Assembly: GCA_028023455.1 (NCBI GenBank)
Contig: JAQFVV010000355.1
Location: 500,001-564,000, forward strand
Direction: 5' to 3'
Source: Epiperipatus broadwayi
Lineage: Eukaryota > Onychophora > Udeonychophora > Euonychophora > Peripatidae
Length of the DNA stretch: 64,000 nt
Shown piece after piece: positions 24,605-37,229 of the stretch. The translations under genes and the position numbers were made by a program. Position 1 is the stretch's first letter; every line of letters begins with the position of its first letter. The notes under the pieces were generated by a model, which was given only the letters and a program-made list of their open reading frames with translations, had not been told where the DNA came from and made no database searches.

Positions 24605-24782
24605 AAAATGTTTTTTTTTAATAAATTCATTTAATGTGCTATGGTATGAAATTTTTGATTACTTTTTTTTATTATTAATAACTTAATGAGAGTTTTCTTG
24701 AATTTTTTTTTTTTAACTTGAGTTTGAGATCTCGAAATTTTTACCGCTTGGGGCCCCCACTTGGCTTAATTCGCCTCTGAAA

Positions 24783-25830
24783 AGAAAGGGATTGATAAAG
24801 AAATTAACAGTATTTTCATATAATAAATATGATGTAGCTAGAATTTTATGGAAAGGAGTTGCAGTAGCAGGGTTAACATATGGTAATGATGCATTATATG
24901 TTAGTAAAAAGATATTAGATTATTTAGAAAAAGCTCAAAGGGAAGTAGGAAGATATGCATTGGATGCAGAAGTATGGACAGCAAGGGAGGCAATTCAAGG
25001 AGAAATGGGATGGTCAAGTTTTCATATGAGAGATGCAAAAAGTAAAATGAAAATGTTTGGTAGATTACAGTTTATGGATAATAAAAGAATAGCTAAAATA
25101 GTATTTAATTGGGTGATGAGTAAAGGGCAGGTAACAAGATGGGTGAGAAAGGTAATGTGGTATGCAAAAGATTTGGATAAATAATTTATATCAGTATATT
25201 TGTACAAAAGATGGGATGATTGTGTTAGGAGGATTGTTGAGTGTTATAGTGGTAAGGAATGGGATAAAAGATTAGAAGCATTAATAAAAAATAGGGAGTT
25301 GGAGAACTAGTATGGAGGGTAAGAGTTTAAATATATATAGAAGTAAATGGAATATTGGATGTGAGTTAATTTATGATAATAGTAAAGAAAGTAGTTTATT
25401 GTTTAAGGCTCGAACGGGATTTTTAGCAACAAGAGAATATACATGTAAATGGAAAACTATGGGTGATTTAGTGTGCAAATTGTGTAAGGAAGGTATAGAA
25501 AATATTAGGCATCTGTTGATTGAATGTAAATGCTTGAAAGCAGAAAGGGTACAGATAATGAAGTTATGGGGGAATAGGTATGAACAAAGTGACTATACAG
25601 AAAGTGAGTTATTAGTTTTTATGCTGGGTTTGCGAAAAGATAAGGGAATTTAGATACAAAGGCCATAGAGTTGACAAAGATTATGTTGTGGAAATGGAAT
25701 GGGGCAGAATATGGGAAGACTTAGAGTGGGGAATGGAAATAAAGTGGCTAACAGGTTTATCTGGGCATAATTGCTGAGATATTCTTGACTTCATTTAAGG
25801 AGAAGCCAAATACATCACATCACATCTGAA
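24783..25830 (+). pseudogene. LINE ORF2 C-terminal end and 3' tail
   Basis: ORFs at 24792-25184 and 25312-25653 form one reading broken by a few stops. It has the post-RT region (VAVAGLTYGNDALYVSKK, then ALDAEVWTAREAIQGEMGW) and then a C-terminal zinc knuckle, CKLCKEGIENIRHLLIECK (CxxC...HxxxxC). The element ends near 25815-25828 in a short ACATCACATCACATC tail. It begins at the hAT right terminus, so it is 5'-truncated. The C-terminal CCHC suits CR1/L2- or I-like elements. It may be the 3' counterpart of the 5' piece at 9.6-11.2 kb. Confidence 0.75.
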
Positions 25831-28443
25831 AATTGGTCAAAACGTGTGAAGATCGATATTTTTCTGAGACCTACATATATCTGTGTGAATTAGTGTTATT
25901 AATGTTCATCAGCAACATTACATAAAAATAAATATTGAACTCACATATTTGATTCAATTACTTATATACTGTACTTTAACATATTAATTATATAGATATG
26001 AATATTTTACCTTTTCCCCTCACTCCAGAGAAAATATGAAGTCCTGAAAACTTCTTGGCATATTTCAAGCATATGATGGTAGCATGGGGTTGGAATCTTC
26101 TCAAATAATAGACAGGCTTTGTGGTATTTAGTACTTGCCTGGGGTTGATTTTTTTTGCTGAATAGCTTCTTTCTCAGCCTAAGCAATTTCAATTCCAGAA
26201 AGTTGCTCCAGCAGTTTTAGATTATTTGCACAGTGTCATTCCGTATGCTACCCAACTCTTCTAAATGTGATAGTATCTTTTTCAACTTCTGTAATCTTCT
26301 TGAATATGAGCTTTTCATAAATCCTTTTTCCATATTTCTTTGAGATTCTCTCATAGGCCAAATGTTTCCAATCTTAAATTTGCTTTCTTTACTTCAAGAA
26401 ATTTATCTTAACCTTTGATTGACAGTAATAGACAGTTGTTTTTTTTTTTAAATTAAATAACATTTTTTTTAATGATCAGCAAATTACCATTTATGTATGT
26501 TGTTATTGTACACTGAAAATATATGTAAGTTCTCTGTTCAAAGCATTGTGGCTTAAATATAAAACACATATGGAAACCAAACATAACATTTGATCATTGT
26601 TAGTGCTGGTTTGCTATTTTTTTTTAAGAAATACATTTATTTTGAAAACTACATGAATTATGGTACATAAATTGCTTGAAATTAAGGATTCATGGTTTTC
26701 CCACTGCATGTTTTGTCCACACGAGGGGCCTGGTCCTATTCAGTCCTGTGATTTTATTTTTCAATTTGTAAGTTAGCAGCAATTTGTCTTGACCTTTGTA
26801 ATACAGATAAAGTGAAACTACATGCAAAGCTTTTATACATTTATCCTGCTGGCCATCTTAAAGAACCCTTTTTAATTGCTATATAGTCTTCTGCTAGTCT
26901 ATAAAACTTAAGTGGGTTTGCATTGATTTATTTCCCAACTCCATATAATCTTCATACTTAGTTGATGCAAAATTTGTCATATTGGACCAATCCAAACATC
27001 TCCAAATATATACAGTTTTGATCTCTTGTATAAAGATTCTCTTTGGAATCTCTGCTCCACATTACCATGTATTCACTAAAAAATTGTTTTATAAAATCTA
27101 GTGATAAATGTTTACATTGGAATAGCTTTATTGTTGTAGGCCATGCTATATATATTTTCTTGTGTGCAAATTTACAATATTTTGACATGTTGTTGACATT
27201 TAACACAATTTCTGGACATTATTACTGATTCCTGGCCATCAGATCTAAAGCTTTTATTCTGAATGTGCCCTGATAATTTTATTTATAGCAATTGCGATGA
27301 ATTTGAATCATTTCTTTGTTTTCATTATTATTCAACTGTAGTTCACGATCTTGGTTTTATCTGTGTAAAGACTTTAATGCAAGTTCTGAGATTGAATTAT
27401 ACTTTGAATTATACATTTTGGTAGCATCTACAAATCTGTCTGTGTTTATTTATATTGTCATGTTACTACATAATAGCTTTGACTTTATTTTATGTATATA
27501 ACTATTTTCCCAACTTAATTTTTTCATACAACTTGGTTAACACTAATTCTTTTTTTACCTTTCCAGATGTTTCAAGTGTTTTTATTATTGAGTTTACATT
27601 TGCCCATGATTAAATATGATGATAGCATTCCAATGTTTGCTTCTTTAGCTCATAACTTAATTAGATTTCCATTTGTGTCATATGTTGTGAAGTTTGATTT
27701 GTTCAGATGCAGACTGTTGATTTATATATTTAGAGGTTAATAACTCCCAATTCTTTTTATTAATGAAACATCCACTTCACCCCCAGTTTTTATGGTCATA
27801 GGTTTATTACAAATCCTGTCAATAGCATTTGGTTTAAATTTACTGGGTCTGCATTTCTTGTATGTTATTGCTATTTGATACTTTTTTAATAAAGGAATTA
27901 AAAGCTACATTCCTTTCCCTTGTACACATCTTTGTTTAGTCATATAATACTTTACATTTTTTATATAACTTTTTCCTGGATTTAAAAATAAATGTTGAGT
28001 TGGATGACCAAGTCCAGAACAACAATAACATGCAATTTTGCTTTCTAACTTTATTTCCATGTCATTCAATGGTTTACCGTTTATTTTATGGATTAAATCT
28101 AATTTTATCTAGAGCTATGAATATGACATGCGTGGTCAAAACTAGAGCTAAGCTGTAGTTAATATATAATACTGTTAATCTTTCCTTTGTAACGAACTAT
28201 GCTCTGTATTGAATTACAAAGTAATAAGGAAAGTAACGTTTATAGATGTACAGACTTCATGGATTATTGTTTATTTTCTGTTAAGCTGTTATTTTAAACT
28301 TTTTAGCTTGGTCAAGCACTATCTTATGGCAGTTTTCTTACTTGGTAATTTTAACAATATGATAGATTGCTGAAGAAAAGTAACTGTTGCCTTGGCTTAC
28401 ATCTACTATTCACCACAATAATTAATCTAATAAGGCTTCCTCA
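25831..28443 (-). pseudogene. Very decayed Gypsy-like LTR-retrotransposon relic
   Basis: Minus-strand readings give weak but correctly ordered motifs. A gag zinc knuckle CYCCSGLGHPTQH, with the last Cys lost, lies at about 28040-28000. A protease-like block KTGGEVDVSLIKR (about 27790-27750) has the catalytic Asp position replaced by Lys, and is followed by TYDTNGNLIKL. An integrase end-of-HHCC block NCVKCQQHVK lies near 27195, with FQCKHLSLDF nearby where integrases have WxRxHxDF. RT motifs are not recognisable between them. The segment at 26007-26192 has an open minus-strand frame I cannot assign. This call rests on short motifs only. Confidence 0.35.
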
Positions 28444-28808
28444 CAGATAGGGGTTAGCAAGTTTGTAAGCAACATGCAGCTCTTTGATAGCAATCTCGTG
28501 GCTTTTTTTTTATAATTTGTAAATATTTTAATGACTCTTGGAAAGTAAACATGCTTTACAACATTGTTTCTTGAATTCATCATAATAGAATAGTAATTTC
28601 TTTATATTTAAATAGAAAAATTTGTGAATAAATCAAACAAAGTAATTTTTTTGTTTTTGTTAGTTAATTTTTATGAGAATTTTTATTTTCATTAGGATGT
28701 ATTCATTATGTTCCATTTTTCGGCATTTTCTTTGTGGATCTTTTGTCAGACGGATGTATATTTAAAGAAAATGGATGTTTCATGTTAAATAATTTTCTAA
28801 ACCCTGCT
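28444..28808. mobile_element. hAT-type MITE relic
   Basis: The left end CAGATAGGGGTTAGCAAG, followed by ACATGCAGCTCTTTGA and CGTGGCT, is typical of hAT/Charlie-like MITE ends (GCGGCTCTTTGA). The right end CTAAACCCTG (28799-28808) is an imperfect inverse. Non-coding. Confidence 0.5.
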
Positions 28809-30639
28809 CTAGGAAGTTCCATAGGCACCTGATTTCACAAAATTCCTTAATGAGGAATCAAATGCTTAAAGTCTATTCTCCACTTTTGGATGTTTTGAAA
28901 TATTTGTATATTGGTAGACTATAAAGTTTAATTTAACTACGATTTCAATACATCAGTTTCTCAGATATATTCTAGTTTGCAATTTCAGCCAGTCTCTTCA
29001 TCACTGGTGTCATTTTCCCTGTCAGTTTCTTTTGCAACAAATGTGTTGGGTCAGTTTACTGGTAGTAAGACAGACTGTGTTGCCATTCATAAGTAGTCTC
29101 CCATTAATATTTTTTTCTTTTCCATCGGATTTTTCAAATGTTAAACTATTTCAATCTGCTAATTAGAATCAGTTACTTCTTTCCTTTCTCCAAACCTCCT
29201 CAGAATGTCTGATTACATCAATTTGTTTTGCTTAGAAACTGCAATTATTTATTTAACCTAAATCTTCTGAATGTAAATCATGAACTGGATAAGCATCAGC
29301 ATCAGATTTAAAAATAACTATTACTGTTCAAATAATAGAAAACCATTTAGTCAATATATCATTTAAAGATTTTTGTAGAATATATATGCCATAGTACATT
29401 AACATTAAAACAAAGATTAATAATATTGCTAATTGCATCTTAAAATTTAAATGCATAAGAAGAATTCAATTCCTAATTCTAGCATATTGTTTGCTACAGG
29501 TGAGTTCAGTCTGTAAATCTTACATATTGTTTAACACAAATTACAACTGATTCAAACATACATTGATAAGATTAAATCTCAAGTATATAATTATTACAGA
29601 ATATAGATTAAGACTAGTTATAATTATTATAGACTTTTGGTTTATATAAATAAAATAAAATCAGGATTACTTGTAGTAGTTATCGTAGTCACAGAAACAA
29701 AAGTCTTTGAAACTACCAGGGCTACTCTTTTAGTACAAGACAAAGTACCACCACTAGTTAGCATCTTTAATCTTCTTGTACCCAACTGAGGATTATATTA
29801 TCAGGGTTTATTCCTAGGATCATATGGTTATGTCTATGAAATTTCTTTAAACCATATATAATTTGTTATAGTCTTATTTGGATGCAATCAACATTTGAAT
29901 TTAATTGTTTACATGATAAAAACTTGTCATTATATTTAATAATGAGTTTTACATTATTTAAATAAAGACTATCTCATAACTTGAAATGAATGTTTCCACA
30001 ATATTCACAGGTACTATGTAGTAATAATATATAAATGTTATCCAAGTCTTTATTTGCATTGAATATAGCCTTACTCAAACTTAAGTCTGAAAATCATAGG
30101 CTATACCTTATAACACAAAAAACAAACCTAAATGTGGCCAAGTGTGTATTTAAAAATTAGTATGATTTTTATAGTTAAGACAAATTTTTGATTATTTATA
30201 ACTACTACATGTAACTCTTAATATGTTCTTTGCATATTTCAATTTAGTGTAGAATAATTTGCAAAGATAGGTTGATGTGAATAACATAAATAATATTTGG
30301 ACACATTTTTTTAGTCTTAAATTGTTCAAATACTAACTTCCAAAATTCAACATACTTTTCCTTCCTTTTTTAAACAATCATATCCCACTGCATATACGTA
30401 TATATTTATGGCTATTTCTAAGTATCTATAACATTGTACAAGCAGCAGACAATTTTTCAATATTTCTTACTTCCTGAAATATGCTCTTAAATCTCTTGTA
30501 TAATATAGCTAAATAACTTGAAATGATAATTTTTTGGGAGAGATGTCAATACCATCTCCATTAGCTTTTATTAGAGTTGGTGCTATGTAAGTGTTCAAAA
30601 CACCTATACTGTATAAGGTAAATATATATATATATATTG
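28809..30639. other. AT-rich sequence, no gene supported
   Basis: Nothing recognisable. The first few hundred bases may still belong to the decayed minus-strand retroelement. Confidence 0.4.
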
Positions 30640-31040
30640 TTTTTCTGAAGGTTTGTGATGATGGTGTTCTAGCTGTATTTTTATATTGGACTATTTCCAT
30701 CATCTAATATGTGTGTTGAATGTCTTTAGAAAAGTTTAATTTTTAGTTAAATATTTCAAATGCATTCAACTGTTAGTAATATCACAGCAAACAGGTTAGT
30801 ATATGCACCAACTGTTAGTAATATCACAGCAAACAAATGTTAATAATATCACAGCAAACAGGTTAGTATATGCACTAACTGTTAGTAATATCACAGCAAA
30901 CAGGTTAATATTGCTTACAATAACTCCCCTCATAAGCACTATGCAAAATTTTAATATAATTTGTTTATTTTTCTGATAGTTTTGACTGTCATGCAGTCTT
31001 CATCAGAGCTACAATATTGAATGATATAAATATATAACCA
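30640..31040. repeat. Dispersed repeat family D (copy 1) with internal tandem units and a family-E half element
   Basis: GGACTATTTCCATCATCTAA...TGTTGAATGTC...AGAAAAGTTTAA (30690-30740) recurs at 57326-57378. Within it, ACTGTTAGTAATATCACAGC followed by AAACAGGTTAGTATATGCAC is repeated in four variants between 30767 and 30907. The last 70 bp hold one arm of foldback family E (minus strand, 30970-31016) with the intact core CTGATGA and stem GACTG/CAGTC. Confidence 0.6.
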
Positions 31041-31145
31041 TTACTTCATATATACACATATATATATATATCAAAAATACATACATATATATATATATAT
31101 CCTCAAAATATAAATATATATATATATACAGATACACATACATAA
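31041..31145. repeat. TA-rich microsatellite cluster
   Basis: Three (TA)n blocks separated by short spacers such as TCAAAAATACATACA. Confidence 0.8.
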
Positions 31146-31293
31146 TAATAATAGTAGAAATATATTTAATGTTTAATAAAAAATAGAGAGATTTTTGTTA
31201 TAGAGGCAAAACTCTCCATACAGTAGTATCACTTAATGCAAGCCAGAGTAATCAATGGATGTAGGAAGGTTTGTGCATAAAATCCCTATCTAC

Positions 31294-31352
31294 ATGCAAT
31301 ATCACCAAACTAGTTTTTAGCTTGTGGCTTTCATCATTGAAGAGTATTGGAT
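31294..31352 (-). ncRNA. Degenerate hammerhead copy in left arm
   Basis: The minus-strand reading has ATGATGA (C3 changed), stem II AGC/GCT over CACAA, AAAAAC in place of GAAAC, and TAGTT at the cleavage position. It shows the same AGC/GCT covariation as its partner arm. Confidence 0.5.
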
Positions 31353-31625
31353 GTGAGAGCACTGCAACTAGACCTTAGGATGTAATGCAGCCCTCCAACA
31401 GCCACCTTTTTAACTAACTATAAAGCTTTGAGTCCAAATGAAAACACGTTTTCAGTTCAAGCTCATTTGCTTGTATTGTATATTAATATAGATTTGAACT
31501 ATACAAGCAAATGAGCTTGAATAGAAAACATTGTTGTGTTTTTATTTGGATTCAAAATTTTATAGTTATCTAAAAAGATAAAAGGTGATTACTGGAGGAT
31601 AGCATTATATTTTAAGATCTTTCAG

Positions 31626-31684
31626 ATGCAAGGCTCCTCACTGATAAAAGCTACAAGCTAGAAAATAATATGGGGATATTGGAT
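31626..31684 (+). ncRNA. Degenerate hammerhead copy with stem II covariation
   Basis: Stem II is AGC/GCT over TACAA, a compensated change from GGC/GCC in the best copy. Stem I blocks TCCTCA/TGGGGA are intact; the outer ATGCAA/TTGGAT has one mismatch. The core is CTGATAA (G8 lost) and the cleavage triplet is ATA. Confidence 0.55.
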
Positions 31685-31840
31685 GAATAAGCACTAGATA
31701 GAGATTTTATACACAAACCTTTCTGCATCTCTTCATTACGCTAGTTTGCACTGAGTGGCGCTCCTGCATGGAATTTTGCCTCTGCCTAATCGGCTAGTGT
31801 TAAGCATAAAGAATAGTAATCATATGATGTTTAATGAGAC

Positions 31841-34800
31841 ATTTTATGTTATATAAAGTTTAATTAATTAGTACTCAGTGTTTAATTGTTATAAAACTAA
31901 TTAATATATTAGTGTTTAATCATTATAATAAAATCTATTTAGCAGTGACAATTTTTTATATAATTAATATATACTTTATTAAACATAAACAATATATTTA
32001 CTATTATTAACTTTACTCCTTATAATATATATTATAGGTGTTTTGAACCTAGAGATAGCAATTAAATTATGCAATACAATCTTTAATTTTCATTTTCTCA
32101 TAATAGATGCTTTGTTTCTCATTAATTGGATTCTTAATTAATTAGTAATTTACTTTAATTAGATATAGTTATTCATTTCCTGTATCTATTTTTTACCTCA
32201 TAAATGTGTGCCTAAACTGCCCTCTTCAAAAGCAAATACTTAATTCACCATATGTAAACGTAGTTTATTTTCAGCCTCACCAAATTTTTCTATGATCTTG
32301 CATAGAAAACTAAAAGTCACCACAATATATCATTATCAAGTTCTCCCTAAACTTTGTTTTGTTGATTAAAATATTTTTTTACTGCAAAGAAAAATACTGA
32401 TCCAGACCATACGTTTCATGCTATATTTTTTTAATATAACACTTTCATGACAAATCAAACAAGTTGCTGGACTGCATTTACTTTGAACAACAAAGTATAT
32501 TTTTTTTCCAATTATCTTCTAAGATTTTTTTTGTCAGATATTTTTCATTTATATTTTGAAAGCACTCCTGCCATTGTGAGTAAATAAACTGTAGTTCATC
32601 ATAAAATAATACATTTCAAAAGAATCACACAAGTTTTCTATTATAATCGATACTTGAAGTTATAAGAAACAAATCTATCATATACTAATATAATTATGCA
32701 ACATAAAACAAATACAGTGCAGTTTCCAATTGAAGCAGGGGGTAGGTAGGTGCACACATATGAAAATTTTAAAAACTTATATTAATGAGTGTGCATTTGG
32801 GTCATACATAAAAGCTCAAAGGGCCACTTGCAGCCTGGAAACCACAGGTTGAATATGGCACATTTAATATATAGATACACAAAAACAGATTTATATATCC
32901 ATTATAACTTGTAAGATTATATACATAAATATATTACAAAACATATATTTTCATACTAAAGATGAAAATGAATTTCATATCTACATGCCACAAATGAGTG
33001 ACACCTCTAGTGTTTATTATAAATATTTCTATTTCTTGTATAAATCTTCATTTTGTGAGAAAAGTGTTCATTGTAAGATGTGTTTGTTATATGAACTTCA
33101 TATAGCAGATTAGTTACTTCTTTCAACACTGACAAGATTTATTGTTTAATTCTGATACTTTAAAATTTGGAATACTTTTGATTTAACCAACATAATAAAT
33201 TATTGAAACAGGATAAATATCAAATTCTTTGTACTACGTCATGCAGAAATTGTCCTTCTATACTAGGGAAACAAGAACCAATTTACATTTTTATATGCAT
33301 AAAAGAATAAAAACCATGAAAACTTAGATATCTATTTTTGTATAATATTCTTATGAAACAGTGGCTAGAAACATGAGAATAGACATATGGAATATCTTTA
33401 ATGTTAAAAATTTATAGTAACACCTATTAATATATCAATTATACTATCTATATTACTGCCGATGATATACACTTATTGGTTTTAATAAATATAGAGACAT
33501 GGTATTGAAAGCAAGGTTGACTTACGAATTATTTCATGGATACCATTAAATCAGAAAATTCATTTGAACAATTAATTATTATATTACAAATCTAAATCTT
33601 AGATAGCATTTTAATTTCAACTTTTAATTCAGCTAACAAAAAATAAACATTAAATTCTTTCATTGAGACTAGGTACCACTATAATGTATAGCCCATCCAA
33701 TAGCTGAAGCTATATAGTACTTACCAATGATCCTTTTAAACATATTTTAAATAAAATAAAATATATTTAACAATGAAAATAATTTGTTTTAAAAAATGTA
33801 TAGCGACAAAAAATAAAATATACACAAAGTTGTAAATTATAACAAATGAAATTTCAGTATATAACAATTTAAAGCAGCTAGTGAATGAATGCTATATACA
33901 TATTATAAAATACACACAGATCAAAGTGTACAATTATTAAATTACAGTCAACTGTTTCCTGCTTCACTATTTTCACATTATACTATTGGGTGATACTATA
34001 ACATTAAGTTAATGGTCTATCATTTTCATTTTGTCTACAGGAATGGCTTTACCATTTTTTATTCTGGCAGTAAAACTATTCCCCATTTATATTAAGATGT
34101 TGATCAAGAAATTTTATTGCAAAGTAATATTGTACAATTATTCAAAAACTATTGATGAGAAGAGGAAAAAGTAAAAAATTTACTCTGCTTTTCACTGGTC
34201 CATAAAAAATATGTTGATCAATTCATTTGATTAAAATTGGTAATGAGTTTTCTATTACATTAAGTTTTAAATATAAAGTACAATATAACCTGATAATGTG
34301 TGACATTTTTTTATAGTTTTTATTTAAACCAGGAACTGCTTTTAACTTGAGAAACTTGCTATGATTTTCTTTATGGAATGCCATTGTTTGTGGATTTGCA
34401 TTTAATGACATAATTGTTTTTGATTTGTTATGGATTGTTTTTATTTAAAATCCTTATTGTGACATCTGTCTTTTGATTTCTAATTATTTAATATTTTGTG
34501 CATGCTTTCATTTGAAAGACTTGCTTGCCATGAATGATTTTATTTTTGAATTTTGTTTACGGACCTGCTTTTCAGTATACATTTTTAAAATTAATATATT
34601 TGTTAAAGAATTTATATTTTTCTACTTAACAGTTTTCACTATAATGATTTTATTTAATATATTTAATGATTATTTTTTTAGGGCATTGGTTATTGTAACT
34701 AATAGTTAGATCATACATTATAACAGAGCCGAAACATATACTGTAGACAAAATCAACTTGCCTTTTATTTTTGAATTTCACCTTTTGAATCTATTGGTCT

Positions 34801-35119
34801 TTTTTACAATATTAGCATTTTTTACTTCAAATATGAGATTATTTGTAGTATTAAATAAAATCAAATATTCAACATCGATATTTTTGATCTAATATAGAAC
34901 TAGTATAAAAAATAATTAGAAAATACATTATTAACATGTTATCACGAGATAAGTTCCATTATATAAAGATAGTTAATAGTAATTTTAAATGAGGCTAATG
35001 TAATAACCCCAAAAATTAACCTATGTGATAATTCATGTTTGGAAATACCTTGCCCTTAGCAAAAGTGGAGAAATCGGGAGAATCCTCATAGATATGTATA
35101 TGAAATTTCTATCTGAATA
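31841..35119. other. AT-rich sequence, no gene; hAT-end-like fragments at 32.74-33.02 kb
   Basis: Within this long featureless stretch, 32738-32870 (GCAGGGGGTAGG ... AGGGCCACTTGCAGCCTGG ... CACAGGTTG) and TGCCACAAATGAGTGACACCTC (32988-33009, quoted because its inverse starts GAGGTGTCAC) resemble degraded hAT MITE ends. Nothing coding is supported. Confidence 0.35.
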
Positions 35120-35250
35120 CTGTCTTTGACAGAATAGTATAGTTGGTTAGAGAACTAGTTTAAATTCGATATTCACGAATCTTAAGATCCAGGTTAGAAT
35201 CCCATACTACTATTGTCATTGGTATGGACAGCAACACCTGAGAAAAATGG
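35120..35250 (+). mobile_element. Decayed tRNA-derived SINE
   Basis: An A-box-like TAGTTGGTTAGAG (35140-35152) and a B-box-like GGTTAGAATCC (35192-35202, one change from GGTTCGAATCC) are in the right order. GACAGAATAGTAT upstream can pair with ATACTACTATTGTC downstream, as acceptor-like ends. The spacing between boxes (about 40 bp) suits a tRNA, but the anticodon arm does not fold cleanly. A GGACAGCAACACCTGAGAAA block follows and may be the SINE body. No tail or TSD was identified. Confidence 0.5.
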
Positions 35251-35989
35251 GAGGAAATAATATCATTCAAAATATTGTTATATACGAATTTGTACATTAT
35301 TACTAACAGTTGAATATATTTGAGACATTTAAAATTATGAAAACTAAGAAAATTTAACATTAGACATGGAAATAGTTCAATAGTTAATTAGACAGTACTA
35401 TCAAAACAAACTTTCAGACAAACACTAAGCACATATAAACCTTATCGAAATTTTATTTATAATTCCTATTGTTTAAAATTTTTCAAAGTTTGACTTAAAA
35501 ATCTTGCATGGTTTGCTTCAATAAAAGAGGCTCTGGAACCCAAGATTTATGTATCGCGGGTCAAGTGTCAAATTGTAGGAACTCAAAAGGCTCAGGTGAC
35601 ATCTTTGGTTCTTTAACTTTTTATTAATTCCCGAGCAAAAAACTATTCATTTACAATTATTTTAGTCTGGCTATCAACGCCAATTACATTTCTATATTAC
35701 GTTAATTTTTTATGTCATATACTTTAACCAATAACTTTGGAAAAAATAACTCTTTATCTATTTTCTAATAGAGTGCTCGATTACGTACTACAAATTGTTT
35801 TATCACATAACCTGACCATGTATGCTTTTTTATTTACGACAATAATTGAAAGTTCCATTACTATTTAATAATAAATTCAATAATATAAATAAAGTTTTCT
35901 TTTCTACTATAATGTATAGATCCCCCCCCCCCCATTTACTTCTTAAATCAGAAAACACAACGGAACATTATACAACTAGATTAATAAAA
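35251..35989. other. No gene seen
   Basis: Slightly less AT-biased than its surroundings, with a 12-nt C run at 35922-35933. Nothing else recognised. Confidence 0.4.
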
Positions 35990-36480
35990 ATATAATATGG
36001 AATTCAGAACGTGCATCCCACTTATTAACAGTGTCAGCCTCGCTTTCGTTTCAAACTGACGTCGATCTGGAATTTCATATTCTAGAATTTCTTACGTTTA
36101 TTTTGTACGAATAATTCATTCATTTGAAAAAGAAAAAAAAATAATAAAGTAAAATAAACGATACGTAAAAATAACTATACAAGGTAAGCTTTAAAAGGTT
36201 TCAATTTTTATTTATATTTGCTTTAAAAATTTTTTTAAATATGTTGTTTTTCTTTTTTTTATTATAAACATTATATTAATAATCTGTAATTCGAAAACGG
36301 GCTAATGGAGCCTAGATAAAAAGAAAATTTTAATTCTAAAGATTATAAACTTATTAGTATTTCAAAATCCTTATTTTATTATATCATCGAAGTAATTTTT
36401 ATGTTTACATACTTCAAACATTTGTATTTGAACTTTTTTTTGACGCTCTCGTAATAACGTTTATAGTCTAAGCTTTGTGC
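35990..36480 (+). promoter_or_regulatory. CpG-bearing patch with splice donor, candidate promoter / first exon
   Basis: CpG dinucleotides are scarce elsewhere but cluster here (for example GCCTCGCTTTCG at 36038-36049, GACGTCGATC at 36058-36067, ACGATACG near 36158). A strong donor-like CAAG|GTAAGC lies at about 36180-36188. No ORF is present. The plus orientation would suit a 5'-UTR exon of a gene to the right, such as SKP1 whose coding exon starts directly after an acceptor, but a 22-kb intron would be needed and there is no direct evidence. Confidence 0.25.
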
Positions 36481-37158
36481 ATTTTTATTTAGTTTCATGG
36501 CCATTTAATATAATCTTATTAGTTTATAAATTTCCTTAATCAAATGTATTATGATAATAATGCAGCTTGAAAGTACTAATTTATGAATCTGATTGTTCGA
36601 AATATATTACGCAATGTAATGTTATATGTAGATTAAAAATTTCCCAGGATATTTCATTTCCAGAAATAAATTACTTATGATTCAACAATTTACAGCTTTG
36701 TCATTTAAGACATTGCTCTAAATTCATTTATATACATAGTCAATAATTAGGTTTATTATAGTAAATTGTGGGACCGCATTTTTTTTTTATTACTGAATTT
36801 TAAATTTACGACTGTATTAGGGATAAGCTGTTTTGGCGCCTATTAATTAATTGTAATATTTAGATCAGTTGAGCATATTCGTGAGAAATATTTTAACTTT
36901 GTTTTATAGATCGATAATCAGCATGTATAATTTGTATTTCTGTTCAAAGAGAATTATTTATCAACTGAAGCATTTGAAGTGGATTTTTAAAATTTATTGT
37001 GTATTGGATTCGAGCCTTTAGGTGAATAATGGATTTGTGTGTAATGATTGATTGTGGACATGATAATATATAAAAAGCCCAGGTAGAATATCCCATGTTA
37101 GTATATCAATTTTTACAGAAAATGTTGCTTCACGAATAGTCTTTAGCGGCAATCTTAC
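36481..37158. other. AT-rich sequence, nothing recognised
   Basis: No features supported up to the LINE target-site duplication. Confidence 0.5.
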
Positions 37159-37229
37159 AATATTCTTATCATCATCATCAATAGTAGTCTGTCCAATAGA
37201 CAGGTCCAGAGAGTAGTCACTACATCAGT

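Larger units (their letters stand above)
23106..24779 (+). mobile_element. hAT-superfamily DNA transposon relic
   Basis: The ends are inverted: CTGAGGCGGATTAAG...GGGGCCCC at the left (23106-23143) against GGGGCCCCCACTTGGCTTAATTCGCCTCTG at the right (in inverse CAGAGGCGAATTAAGCC). Both ends also share an AGCGGTAA block. The inside holds the C-terminal part of a hAT transposase. The element is truncated internally and split by a foreign insertion at about 23557-24117. An exact 8-bp TSD was not found. A LINE 3' end abuts the right terminus. Confidence 0.75.
31203..31840. mobile_element. Palindromic repeat family B, full palindrome copy
   Basis: The arms mirror each other around about 31490. GGCAAAACTCTCCATACAG (31206) at the left and CATGGAATTTTGCC (31768) at the right are the inner termini. 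The right side extends into the family tail AAGCATAAAGAATAGTAATC...TGATGTTTA (31803-31833). Both arms carry a degenerate hammerhead-like sequence: 31294-31352 on the minus strand and 31626-31684 on the plus strand. A T-rich direct repeat ending TGTTATA (31196-31202 and 31848-31854) may be the TSD, with one mismatch. Confidence 0.75.

Noticed and set aside
26007-26192. 61-codon basic minus-strand ORF as a host gene
   Set aside because: No recognisable domain; it lies in decayed repeat-like sequence with stops on both sides.
28980-29040. GTGATGAAGAGACTGG on the minus strand as another hammerhead core
   Set aside because: No GAAA box or pairing stems follow in the required positions.
30767-30907. 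CRISPR-like array of short repeats
   Set aside because: Units are contiguous variants without spacers, in a eukaryotic repeat.
35120-35210. A functional tRNA gene
   Set aside because: The A- and B-box-like strings are present but the anticodon arm does not fold properly.
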